Of a stretch of DNA of 64,000 bases, positions 26,192 through 35,069 are shown in pieces. The notes beneath the pieces were generated by a model. The model was not told the DNA's origin and searched no databases. It saw nothing but the letters and a program-made list of their open reading frames with translations. Position 1 is the first letter of the stretch. The number at the start of each line of letters is the position of its first letter. The stretch spans positions 1 through 64,000 of the forward strand of contig DASTVZ010000160.1 in the NCBI GenBank assembly GCA_035758845.1. The letters are read 5' to 3'. Origin of the DNA: JALZOC01 sp035758845 (GTDB lineage: Bacteria; Acidobacteriota; Vicinamibacteria; Vicinamibacterales; 2-12-FULL-66-21). The position numbers were made by a program, and so were the translations under genes.

Positions 26192-29100
26192 TCAGAACGT
26201 CGCTCTGATGCCCAAACGTATGACCCGTCCTGGCGAGAATCCTTCCGCGTTTCCTATGGCACCCGCACCCAGCACCCCCGTCTCACCATTGTTGGGATCA
26301 TCGTCGATCAGGAACGACGTGAGATCGACGAATCCGCTCCCATAGGTCGGGAAGAACTGCGGATGGTTGAACGCATTGTCGAGCAGGGCCGAGAACTGCA
26401 GCCGGAAATGGCCCTGCTGCACGACATCCTTGTAGAACGCGAAGTTCACGACCCACGTGCCCGGGCCTTTCAGGCTGCCCTTCTTGGCGTTGCCGAGTTT
26501 TCCGGGTGCGGGAAGGGCGTACGCGGCCTGGTTGAAGAACGCGTCGCGCGAGCCGCCACTGTTGGGATCGCCGATCTGATCGGGGCGCCAGCAATTGGCG
26601 AAACATGTGCCCAAGCCGTCCAGCGGCTTGCCAGTGTTCCACGGACTTGTCGTATAGAACCCACTGAAAAACGGCGTGAGGTTCTGGCCGCTGCGCGCCT
26701 GGAAGATCGACGAGACAGTCCAGCCGCCGAACAGCGTGTCCGCCCACTTCGCCATGTTCGCGCCGTGCGGGCGGCCGCGACCCACCGGAATGTCCAACGT
26801 CGCATTCGCGACGACCCGATGTTTCACCACGTTCGGATCGGGACCGCGATCTTTTTCGATGTCATACGGATCGAATTGGACTGGCCCGATTGTGCTGTTG
26901 CCGGTATCGGGGGCATTGCTGTCTGAGTGGGCGAGCGTGTAGGCGGCGTTGAAGGCCAGCCCGCTCCGCCACCGGCGAAGCAGCTCCAGCTGGCCCGAGT
27001 GGAACTGGCCGCTGCCGGCGTTCGACACGACGTCCATGTAGTAGCCGTACAGGGGGAACGGCAGCCGCGCATAGTCCGCCGGGTTTTCAGGGTCGAAGGG
27101 AACGGTGCTGGCTTGCAGTGTGTTGTGGTCGCGATCGACCAGCAACTTCCGCATCGTCGAGCCGATGTAGCTGACCCGCAGACCCATCTGGCCCGGCAGC
27201 TCGCGCTCGAGCGTCAAGTTGTACTGATAGATGTCGGGACTCTGGAGGTCCGGGTCAATCCCCTGGTTCCCGAAATCAGCGGCGTCCACGAACGGCGTGC
27301 CGCCGGAGAAGCCGTTGCGGAGCCCGCCCCCGCGTCGCACGTTGCCGTAGCGAAACTCGTTGGTGGCGAGCAAGTCGCGGATGCCCTGAACCGCGACGGT
27401 CGGATGGAACAATCCGAAACCGCCGCGGAGCACCGTCTTGTTGCTCTCGTCGAGCCGCCAGGCGAAGCCGACCCGCGGACTGAAGTTGTTCTTGTCCGTG
27501 TTGATCAACGTTTCCGGCAGGCCCACCTGGTCTGCCGTTTTGGTACGGTTGAGCGCGATCAGGCCAGGCGGCAGCAGCTTCGCGATCGAGTCATTCGCCA
27601 CGACGTGGTGGCCACCGTCGACAGGCAGGAAGTTCGCGAGGGTCAGGTCTTTCTCGTGCCACGCCCCGATAACCTCGTACCGCAGACCCAGAAACATCGT
27701 CAGGCTCTTGTTGACCCGCCAGTCGTCCTGGGTGAAGAACGCGATGTCGTTGGAATGGCCGTCGAGCGGGCCGCGATTGCTGATGTGGTCGGACACGTCG
27801 GTGGGCAGCCCCAGCAGAAAATCTGTGAAGGCGTTGCCGGTCGACGTACCGCGAAATCGGTAGCGGCCGCGGTAGTTCACCCCGAAGCCAAACCCGTCGC
27901 GAGCGCTGTTGTGCGTCCAGAGACCGCCGCCCTTCAACGTGTGCGCCCCATTGACCCATGTCATGTTGTCGCTGATCGAAAAGGCGTTCTGGCGAAGCGT
28001 GCGATCCACGTTCCGTCCGGCATCGGAGATGTTGGTGGGCCGGTTCGTTCCCGCCGTGAACTGGAACTGCGGGAACCCGCGCCGGTCGGGTCCGAGGCTC
28101 GGCGCGTTCTCGATGCCGAGGCGGCTGGTTACCTCCGCCGCCGTGAACGTGCTTTCCCGCCTCGAGTTGTCATAGTTGTAGCCGGTGCGGAATTCGTTGA
28201 CGATCGTCGGTGAAAAGATCTTTGTCCAGCCGCCGATCAGCGACGCAGTATTGAGCTTGGTCGTCAGGTTCGGTAGGTTCGTGAATGCGTTGCCGGCCTC
28301 GAAGATGATGTTGTTCGGATCGCGTTGCTGAAAGCTCGTGCGGAGGAACAGCGTGTCGTTCTTGCCCGCCTCGTGATCGATTCTGAGGTCGCCGCGCTGC
28401 CGGTCGCGCGTCTTGGGGACGAACTGCTGGTAGACGCCGTATCCGTTCGCCAGCGTTCCCTGATTGGGCAGCGGATAGAAGAAGTCCATGATGGCCTTTG
28501 CCGCCGGATCGATCCGTCCGCTGGGAATCACCTGATCTGGGAAGGGAAGCCCGGTGTTCGGATCTCTAGGCACGATCGCGGTCCCACGGAAGTCACCGTT
28601 CCGCATCGCCGCCGTAGGAACGGTCGCCCGTCCACCACCGAAGATCGCCTTGTTGTTCGAACCTTCGTAGTTCCCATAGAAGAACAGTTTTCCCGTGATC
28701 AGAGGGCCGCCGATGCTACCACCCCACCGGTGCTCGTGCGTGTCGGAGAGAGGATCGCCGCGCTCGACGCCCGCGAGCGTCTGGTTGTACGTCAGCGCGT
28801 TCAAGTCGTTGCTGTTGAAGTCGTAGAAGCCGGTTCCCCGATAGGCGTTTGCGCCGCGCTTGGTCGTCACCACGACGCCCGCCAGGCCGCCGTACTCGGC
28901 ACTGTAGGAGTTCGACAGCACGGTCATCTCCGAAATTGCGTCGAGCCCGGGAGCGGAGTTGCCGATGGTGCCGAAGATGGCGTTCGTCGATGCCTGGCCG
29001 TCCTGGATGTACGAAACGCCGTACGTTTTAGCACCGAGGAACTGGATGTCATCGCTGCCGCCGACCACGTTGGGGTTGAGGAGCAGGAACGACTGGATAT

Positions 29101-29599
29101 CGCGGCTGTTGCGCGGAAGGTCGTGGAGCTGCTGCTCGTCGAGACCGCGCGAGATCGCCTGGCTGTCGAGCGTGACGTTGTTGATCGCATCGGCGGCGAC
29201 CGTGACCGTCTCGTTGATACCGCCTACGGTCAGGGTGACGTCCACCAGAGCGGTGCCCGCAGCACGCAGGACGACGCCCGTCCTCTCGAATTTCTTGAAG
29301 TTCGTCGTGACGACCTCAACCCGGTAGGTCCCAGGTCTGAGGTTTGTCGCTTCGTAGCGGCCCTCGGCATCGGTCTCGACCGCGCGGGGAACTCCGGTCC
29401 CCTCATCCACGATCAACACCGCCGCGCCTGGCACGACGCTGCCCTGGGGATCGACGACCGTACCCCGGATGGTACCGAGGAACGATTGCGCCCGGGCTGG
29501 AGTGGGCATGGTGTAAGTCACCAGGAACACCAAGAGCGCGAGAAATACGCGTGCGACCCGTTGCATTGCTGGTATTGCGGTCCCGGAGTGCTTCGGCAT
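26192..29599 (-). CDS. TonB-dependent receptor, Oar-like with carboxypeptidase regulatory domain
   Basis: A 1135-residue outer-membrane receptor. The leader (VARVFLALLVFLVTYTMPTPA) is followed by a carboxypeptidase-regulatory-like Ig domain (GTIRGTVVDPQGSVVPGAAV to GTALVDVTLTVGG). A plug domain (PRNSRDIQSFLLLNPNVVGG, EYGGLAGVVVTTKRGAN) and a long barrel end in GRVIRLGIRATF with terminal Phe. It takes up a bulky ligand using the TonB system. The neighbouring DUF5107 and DUF4091 genes suggest an oligosaccharide or glycoconjugate. ATG 29599 was chosen because GGAAGGAAG lies directly upstream; ATG 29617 or 29644 are longer alternatives. First gene of the operon that ends with PPK2. Confidence 0.9.
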   Translation of the reverse strand: MPKHSGTAIPAMQRVARVFLALLVFLVTYTMPTPARAQSFLGTIRGTVVDPQGSVVPGAAVLIVDEGTGVPRAVETDAEGRYEATNLRPGTYRVEVVTTNFKKFERTGVVLRAAGTALVDVTLTVGGINETVTVAADAINNVTLDSQAISRGLDEQQLHDLPRNSRDIQSFLLLNPNVVGGSDDIQFLGAKTYGVSYIQDGQASTNAIFGTIGNSAPGLDAISEMTVLSNSYSAEYGGLAGVVVTTKRGANAYRGTGFYDFNSNDLNALTYNQTLAGVERGDPLSDTHEHRWGGSIGGPLITGKLFFYGNYEGSNNKAIFGGGRATVPTAAMRNGDFRGTAIVPRDPNTGLPFPDQVIPSGRIDPAAKAIMDFFYPLPNQGTLANGYGVYQQFVPKTRDRQRGDLRIDHEAGKNDTLFLRTSFQQRDPNNIIFEAGNAFTNLPNLTTKLNTASLIGGWTKIFSPTIVNEFRTGYNYDNSRRESTFTAAEVTSRLGIENAPSLGPDRRGFPQFQFTAGTNRPTNISDAGRNVDRTLRQNAFSISDNMTWVNGAHTLKGGGLWTHNSARDGFGFGVNYRGRYRFRGTSTGNAFTDFLLGLPTDVSDHISNRGPLDGHSNDIAFFTQDDWRVNKSLTMFLGLRYEVIGAWHEKDLTLANFLPVDGGHHVVANDSIAKLLPPGLIALNRTKTADQVGLPETLINTDKNNFSPRVGFAWRLDESNKTVLRGGFGLFHPTVAVQGIRDLLATNEFRYGNVRRGGGLRNGFSGGTPFVDAADFGNQGIDPDLQSPDIYQYNLTLERELPGQMGLRVSYIGSTMRKLLVDRDHNTLQASTVPFDPENPADYARLPFPLYGYYMDVVSNAGSGQFHSGQLELLRRWRSGLAFNAAYTLAHSDSNAPDTGNSTIGPVQFDPYDIEKDRGPDPNVVKHRVVANATLDIPVGRGRPHGANMAKWADTLFGGWTVSSIFQARSGQNLTPFFSGFYTTSPWNTGKPLDGLGTCFANCWRPDQIGDPNSGGSRDAFFNQAAYALPAPGKLGNAKKGSLKGPGTWVVNFAFYKDVVQQGHFRLQFSALLDNAFNHPQFFPTYGSGFVDLTSFLIDDDPNNGETGVLGAGAIGNAEGFSPGRVIRLGIRATF

Positions 29600-29771
29600 C
29601 TTCCTTCCCTTCGACATCGCGTGGCTCGAGCGCCCGGAAAGCACTGGCCTTCAGATCGCGCGCGAGTTTCGATGAACGATGACTCTCTGGCCTGCCCCCT
29701 GTCAACTGCTTCCGGACGAGTTGGGGGCTTGAGGAGTCCTTCGTTTGCCGTTACGCTCGTCCCAGTCTTCC

Positions 29772-32006
29772 ATGCGGTCTCTCATCGCGCGCGCGATCGT
29801 CCTCACGCTCTGCTGTTTCGCCCTCACGTTCCTCACGCTCGCCGTCGGCTGCCGTTCGCGCGGCTCGGAGTCCAGCGTGGCTGCGCCGTCGAGCCGGCCG
29901 AATGTGCTCCTCGTGACGATTGATACGCTTCGCGCCGATCACGTCGGGAGTTACGGATACCACGACGCCTCCACCCAGACGATCGATGCGCTGGCGCGCC
30001 GCGGTGTTCGCTTCGAGACGGCGGTGGCTCCTGCACCACTGACCGGGCCTTCACATGCGTCCATCCTCACCGGCCAGACGCCGCTTGGGCATGGCTTTCG
30101 GAACAACAGCGGATTCATCCTGGGGCCGGAAGTGAGAACCGTTGCTCATGATTTCCGGAACGCGGGCTATCGCACCGCCGGGTTCGTCTCCGGGTTTCCG
30201 CTGGATCGCCGGTTTGGATTCGATCGCGGATTCGAGACTTACGATGACCACTTGCCCAGGGGGAATGATCGTCGCCGGACACCGTATGTCGAACGCTTCG
30301 CCGATGCGACGACCGACGCGGTACTGCGCTGGCTGGCGACCGCCGGCCCGCGGGAGGCTCGGCAGCCGGCTCCCTGGTTCCTGTGGGTCCATTACTACGA
30401 TCCGCACGCGCCGTACGAACCACCTGTCGCAGACTTGGCCGATCGGTACCGTCAATCGCCATACGACGGAGAGATCGCATACGTGGATCGTCAACTCGGG
30501 CGTCTGCTGCAAACGCTCGACGGCAGGGGAGAAACCGGCCGCACGATCGTGCTCGTCACCGCCGACCATGGCGAGAGCCTTGGCGAGCATGGCGAGGGCA
30601 CGCACGGAATCTTCTTGTACGACGCGACGCTTCGAGTTCCCTGGATCATGGCAGGTCCACAGATCGTCGCGGGTCGCGTGTCCCGAACCGTCGCTCGATC
30701 CATCGATGTGTTGCCGACGCTCCTCGACTATGCGGGGCTTCCTCAGCGCACAGATATCGACGGCCGCTCGCTTCGGCGCGCCGCCGATGGAGAGCAACTG
30801 TCGGATGCGCCGGCTTACGCCGAGTCACTCTACTCCGAGCTGGAGCTGGGCTGGGCCCCGCTGCATGCCTGGCGTACGGCTGGATTCAAGTTCATCAAGG
30901 CTCCGCACCCGGAGCTGTACGATCTGCAGAACGATCCTTCCGAGAAAGCGAATCGCGCCGGGGAGCAAGGGGCGCGGGTCAGCGATTTGAGCAGCCAGCT
31001 CGAAGTGGCGCTGCGGCAGCCGACCCCCTCGGCTCCGGCACAATCGATCGACCCGGAAACCGCCGATCGGCTACGCGCGCTCGGCTATGTGAGTGGAGGA
31101 CGCGCTCCACGGTCTGCGGGCGCGGCGCTCCGCGACCCCAAAGACGGCGTTCGTTTTCTGCCGAGGCTCAATCGTGGCATGTCCGCGGCGAGGTCGGAGC
31201 CCGAGCTGGCAATACGCGAGCTGACCGCCGTGCTCGAGGAGGATCCTGGTCTATTCATGGCCAGGCGCACACGGGCCGTCGCTTACGCTGCCGCTGGACG
31301 CCACGAGCTCGCCATCGCGGACCTGCGCGTGCTCGACAAAGAAGGGCAGCTCACACCTGAAGACGCCGTCGTACTGGGCGACAACCTGCGGTCCGCAGGC
31401 CGGCTGGAAGAAGCGGTCCTCATCCTTCAACGCGCCGAGCGCGAGAACCCGAGCTTCCCACAACCCTTGATTTCCCTAGCCGCCGTCCGCATCCAGGAAC
31501 GCAAGTACGATGAAGCCGCTGCAGTGTGCGAGCGGGTCCTGAAGCTGGTCCCCGATCACATTGAAGCGCTGCGCCACCTGGGCGACCTCGCTCTGCTCCG
31601 CGAAGATCTCAACGCGGCGGCTGCCCGCTACGGCCGCATCCTGGAGATGGATGCTGGTGATGTGCCTGCCATGACCAAGCTCGGCGTCGTCCGCATGCGG
31701 AGCGGGCACCCAGATGAGGCGATGCGACTCTTTCGCGAGGCAATCGCGCGCGAACCCGGGAACGCCGAGGCGCTTTTGTATCTGGCGGGGGCGCTGGCAG
31801 CGGCAGGACGTTCCGCTGACGCGTTGCCCTACTTCGAGCGAGCGCTCAAAGCTGACCCAGCCTCGACGATGGCGCTGAATGGATTGGGCCTGGCGCGCCT
31901 TGACCTCGGAGATAGAGCGGGAGCGGCCGCCGCCTTCCGTGAGTCGTTGCGGCTCGACCCAACGCAAGCCGACGTCGCTCGAATGCTTGGCGAAGTCCGG
32001 CGTTAA
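29772..32006 (+). CDS. Sulfatase-fold lipoprotein with C-terminal TPR repeats
   Basis: A 744-residue protein. A lipobox-like LAVGC ends the leader. The alkaline-phosphatase/sulfatase domain follows (about 40-470) with metal residues in LLVTIDTLRADHVGSYG and VTADHGESLGEHGEG. The nucleophile position, where sulfatases carry Cys or Ser for conversion to formylglycine (C/S-x-P-S/A-R), reads LTGPSHASILTG, so threonine takes that place. This subgroup may be a phosphoesterase or phosphotransferase rather than a sulfatase. From about residue 495 the chain is tetratricopeptide repeats. Likely anchored to a membrane facing the periplasm. It stands alone on the plus strand, divergent from the TonB operon. 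Confidence 0.85.
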   Translation: MRSLIARAIVLTLCCFALTFLTLAVGCRSRGSESSVAAPSSRPNVLLVTIDTLRADHVGSYGYHDASTQTIDALARRGVRFETAVAPAPLTGPSHASILTGQTPLGHGFRNNSGFILGPEVRTVAHDFRNAGYRTAGFVSGFPLDRRFGFDRGFETYDDHLPRGNDRRRTPYVERFADATTDAVLRWLATAGPREARQPAPWFLWVHYYDPHAPYEPPVADLADRYRQSPYDGEIAYVDRQLGRLLQTLDGRGETGRTIVLVTADHGESLGEHGEGTHGIFLYDATLRVPWIMAGPQIVAGRVSRTVARSIDVLPTLLDYAGLPQRTDIDGRSLRRAADGEQLSDAPAYAESLYSELELGWAPLHAWRTAGFKFIKAPHPELYDLQNDPSEKANRAGEQGARVSDLSSQLEVALRQPTPSAPAQSIDPETADRLRALGYVSGGRAPRSAGAALRDPKDGVRFLPRLNRGMSAARSEPELAIRELTAVLEEDPGLFMARRTRAVAYAAAGRHELAIADLRVLDKEGQLTPEDAVVLGDNLRSAGRLEEAVLILQRAERENPSFPQPLISLAAVRIQERKYDEAAAVCERVLKLVPDHIEALRHLGDLALLREDLNAAAARYGRILEMDAGDVPAMTKLGVVRMRSGHPDEAMRLFREAIAREPGNAEALLYLAGALAAAGRSADALPYFERALKADPASTMALNGLGLARLDLGDRAGAAAAFRESLRLDPTQADVARMLGEVRR

Positions 32007-32013
32007 TCACTGA

Positions 32014-35000
32014 TCACTGTTTCTTGGTTGCGGCGGCGACCCAGGTATCAACAAGCGCCTGCGATGAGCCGCCGCGCTCTTTATAGGTCTCGGCCAGTCG
32101 CAGCATCCGCTCGCGATCCTGGGTCACGTTTTCGACCGCCTGGCCGCTTTCAAAGGCGTCGTAGAGCACGAGTACGCCGATGGCAAGCGCCGCTTCGTCG
32201 TCGGCCTTCTTTTCAATCAGTTCGTCGAGCGCTTTCAGGCCCTCGGCGCGTTGCCCTGAGAGGAGAGCGGCAACCGCGAAGCGCCGCTTCAGCCCCAGAT
32301 CCTCCGGCCATTTCTTCTGCGCTGCGACGAGATCGTCGATCGCGAGATCGGAGCGTCCCTGGCGGAGCTGTGCATCGGCCAGCATGATGTGCAGCGCCGG
32401 GGATTCACCTTCCCGGATCAGCGCCGTCCGCCACGCGCCTGCTGCCTCTTTGTCTTTACCGCCAGCCGCGAAGCACGCCCCGAGATAAATCATGGCGGCA
32501 GCAAAATCCGCCGACCCGCGCATTGCTTTCCGGAATTCAGCAGCTGCCGGATCGAGCTTGTTGTCATTCAGGAGCGTCAGCCCTTTGAGAAATGGACCAA
32601 TCGGTCCTTCCTTCGCGACAGACTCGGGGACGTCGAGGCCGGTCAGGCCAGACGCGCGTGCGCGGTCGAGCACCTGCTTGACTGCGGCCGATGATGCATC
32701 CGGTCTTGCAGCCACGCGATCGAGGAATGGTGTGAGGATCTCTGGTGCAAGCACCTGGTCCATCGTGAAGCGCGGAGCACCCGCGACCGGCAGGCGCATC
32801 GAGGCCGTCGCCGGCGTTGCCTTAGGAGCGGCAACACTCGAGAAGGCTGGAGGAGGGGGCGGCGCAGTGACGAGGGCTCGGGGTGCTCCAACAACAGAGA
32901 TCCCGCGACGCAGTTCGCCGATTTCCTGGTCGGCGGACTTGACCCTTGCGCGAACGATATAGGAACCCGCCGGAAGCATGCGCATGTCCGCAACACCTTG
33001 TGCGACGATTGCGCCATCTCGCGAGCCTCGCGAAAGCGCCGCGGGCGTGCGCACCAACGCGGGTCCGTCAGCCGTCGATGCAATTTCAAACTCGACGTTC
33101 GTTCCCTGGAGGCGTGAGACGTCTGCTTCGAGATCGAGCTCGATCGCCAGCTTTTCATTCTGGCTGATCTTGTCGACGGCGAGATAAGGAACGGATGCTC
33201 CGCCAGCCGGCACTCGCACGAACACCGGACCCCTCACCGACACTGACCCGAACCTCGCGTCCAGGACATCCGTCTTGTGATCGACCGAACCGGTGCGGCC
33301 GGCACTGTCCATGACTGCGACGCGGACGATGTAGCTTCCGGGAGGAACGCCGAGATTGGTCGCGAATGGCAGCGTTTCTTCGGTTCCGTGGGAGAGCGGC
33401 ATCTCTCCGCCGGCGATCTTCTTGCCGTCGATATCGCTGACGAGGACGCGCAGGGTGACGTTACCTGGTTGCAGACGCGAAGCCTCGCCCGTAATCACGA
33501 GCTTCAAGTGATTCGGGTCGTCGAAGTCGGTCGCGAGATAATTCGTCACCCGCAGGGGAATTTCCGTTGCCACCACCGGACCCTCGAGCGCCAGCCCCAT
33601 GCGCGCCGCCCAGTCACGATCTTCGTAAGTGTGGACGTCGAAGATGTCTCGCGCACGCACGGTGAGTCCCGCGCCTTTCACTTGCACTTTCATCCGGCGT
33701 TCTTTGGCGCCGGCGTCAGTCGGATCTTTCTCGATGGCGAGCCGGTAATACCCTGACATTTCGCGCGCGAGGCGCTCGAAAGCGGCTTCGGCGCCGATTT
33801 CGGCTCGGAACGATGCACCGCCGGTCATCGCTGCCAGTGTTTCAAGCGGCCCCGAGTGAAGATAACTATCCGCAAGCGGTGTGGACGTCATCATTCGGCG
33901 ATCGGCCGAGAACGTGGTTGTCGGGACGTAGATGGTGAAAAGGCGTGCGCTAACCGCAGCCGCGTCTGCCGCGACCGTCGACAACATCGAAATCTGATCC
34001 CGTTCATCCAGCGGCCATCCGCCGGAGATCAGAATGACGGTCTTGTCCCCTTGCACCTGTCCGAGCAGGCCGAGAAACTGCCGCAGTGCGGCGATGCTCG
34101 CCTGCGACGTCATCAATGCGCTGCGCCAGGTCGATTCCGCCTGCATCTGAATTTCGCGCGCGCACGAGCCGGTGCCGAATCCTCCTGACGTGCGGCCGCC
34201 GCCACCACCGCCACCGCCGCCACCTCCGCCACCACCACCGCCGCCGCCAGCGGGCGCGGGTGCCGCGGGCGCAGATCCGCCGCCGCCACCTCCTGACTCG
34301 CCACCACCACCGCCACCGCCGCCACCTCCGCCGCCACCCCCTCCGCTTGAGGGTGGTGCCGGTGAGGCCACTGGGCCGGCCGTACCGGGACCGGGCGCAG
34401 CGCCGAATCCGCCGGACGCCACGGCGGCACCTCCGCACTCGCGGTCGCCGACGTTGCGCAGCGCGATCATGTTGCGGTTGCTGATGTCGCGCGCGTCGGC
34501 CAGACTCCCGTACTCCCAGCCGACCAGGGGCCTCCCGAGTCCGGTCACTCGCTGGAGGCCGTCCCGAACTCGATCGTGCGCCCAGGTAAACGTGATATTC
34601 GGCCCAACCGGCATCAGCATCAGGGCGCTTCGATCGGCGAAGGTCAGATGGGTGAAGAAACCGGTGGCGGAGTTTGCCACGCGACGGGCGCTCCCGAGAT
34701 CGAGCGTGTTCTGATCGACAATGAACGCAAACATGCGTCCGCGTCCGAGGCCGTCATTCGTGCTGATCGTCGCCCCCTCAACGCGTGGCGCGGCGACGAC
34801 CTGCGCGGTCCGATCGAAGAACTCCGCGGTGACCACACGCCGCGGCTGGCCGGCGACGCTGACGGCGAAGTCCGCCGGGGTGAGACCGCGCTGCGGCTGC
34901 CCCTGCCTGTCGACGACGCTGACGTCGATCGTGACGACCTCGACCCCGCTCCGGAATGACGGGATCTGATCCGACCGTGGCTCTTGCGCCGAAAGCGCTC

Positions 35001-35067
35001 GATCACCGCCGGGACAAAGGATCGCCGTCGTGACCGCAAGAGCAAGAATGGCGCTGGCCCGCCGCAT
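32014..35067 (-). CDS. VWFA-related acidobacterial protein with poly-glycine tract and TPRs
   Basis: A 1017-residue exported protein. A signal peptide is followed by the VWFA-related acidobacterial region: VEVVTIDVSVVDRQGQPQRG, then FVIDQNT-like FAFIVDQNTLDLG, where the usual DxSxS metal site is altered. A low-complexity glycine stretch (about residues 240-297) holds two runs of 14 or more glycines. Next come a second half of the VWA fold (VILISGGWPLDERDQ, LARE MSGYYRLAIEKDPTD), beta-rich repeats and a TPR tail (about 860-1000). The glycine tract comes from GGTGGC-type DNA repeats at 34190-34350. It is last in a run of five co-directional genes and starts 2 bases after the previous VWA gene. 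Confidence 0.88.
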   Translation of the reverse strand: MRRASAILALAVTTAILCPGGDRALSAQEPRSDQIPSFRSGVEVVTIDVSVVDRQGQPQRGLTPADFAVSVAGQPRRVVTAEFFDRTAQVVAAPRVEGATISTNDGLGRGRMFAFIVDQNTLDLGSARRVANSATGFFTHLTFADRSALMLMPVGPNITFTWAHDRVRDGLQRVTGLGRPLVGWEYGSLADARDISNRNMIALRNVGDRECGGAAVASGGFGAAPGPGTAGPVASPAPPSSGGGGGGGGGGGGGGGESGGGGGGSAPAAPAPAGGGGGGGGGGGGGGGGGGRTSGGFGTGSCAREIQMQAESTWRSALMTSQASIAALRQFLGLLGQVQGDKTVILISGGWPLDERDQISMLSTVAADAAAVSARLFTIYVPTTTFSADRRMMTSTPLADSYLHSGPLETLAAMTGGASFRAEIGAEAAFERLAREMSGYYRLAIEKDPTDAGAKERRMKVQVKGAGLTVRARDIFDVHTYEDRDWAARMGLALEGPVVATEIPLRVTNYLATDFDDPNHLKLVITGEASRLQPGNVTLRVLVSDIDGKKIAGGEMPLSHGTEETLPFATNLGVPPGSYIVRVAVMDSAGRTGSVDHKTDVLDARFGSVSVRGPVFVRVPAGGASVPYLAVDKISQNEKLAIELDLEADVSRLQGTNVEFEIASTADGPALVRTPAALSRGSRDGAIVAQGVADMRMLPAGSYIVRARVKSADQEIGELRRGISVVGAPRALVTAPPPPPAFSSVAAPKATPATASMRLPVAGAPRFTMDQVLAPEILTPFLDRVAARPDASSAAVKQVLDRARASGLTGLDVPESVAKEGPIGPFLKGLTLLNDNKLDPAAAEFRKAMRGSADFAAAMIYLGACFAAGGKDKEAAGAWRTALIREGESPALHIMLADAQLRQGRSDLAIDDLVAAQKKWPEDLGLKRRFAVAALLSGQRAEGLKALDELIEKKADDEAALAIGVLVLYDAFESGQAVENVTQDRERMLRLAETYKERGGSSQALVDTWVAAATKKQ
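34190..34355. repeat. CCGCCACCG-type low-complexity DNA coding for poly-glycine
   Basis: Two blocks of CCACCGCCGCC variants, split by a stretch encoding SAPAAPAPA. On the minus strand they encode the glycine runs of the VWA protein. On the plus strand they give a proline-rich shadow frame. Confidence 0.85.
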
Positions 35068-35069
35068 GA

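Noticed and set aside
26927..29923. Two long plus-strand frames opposite the TonB receptor gene
   Set aside because: They lie wholly in the opposite strand of a well-recognised receptor and show no conserved motif.
34172..34714. Proline-rich coding frame on the plus strand
   Set aside because: It is the reverse shadow of the poly-glycine tract in the VWA gene, with no ribosome-binding site or homology.
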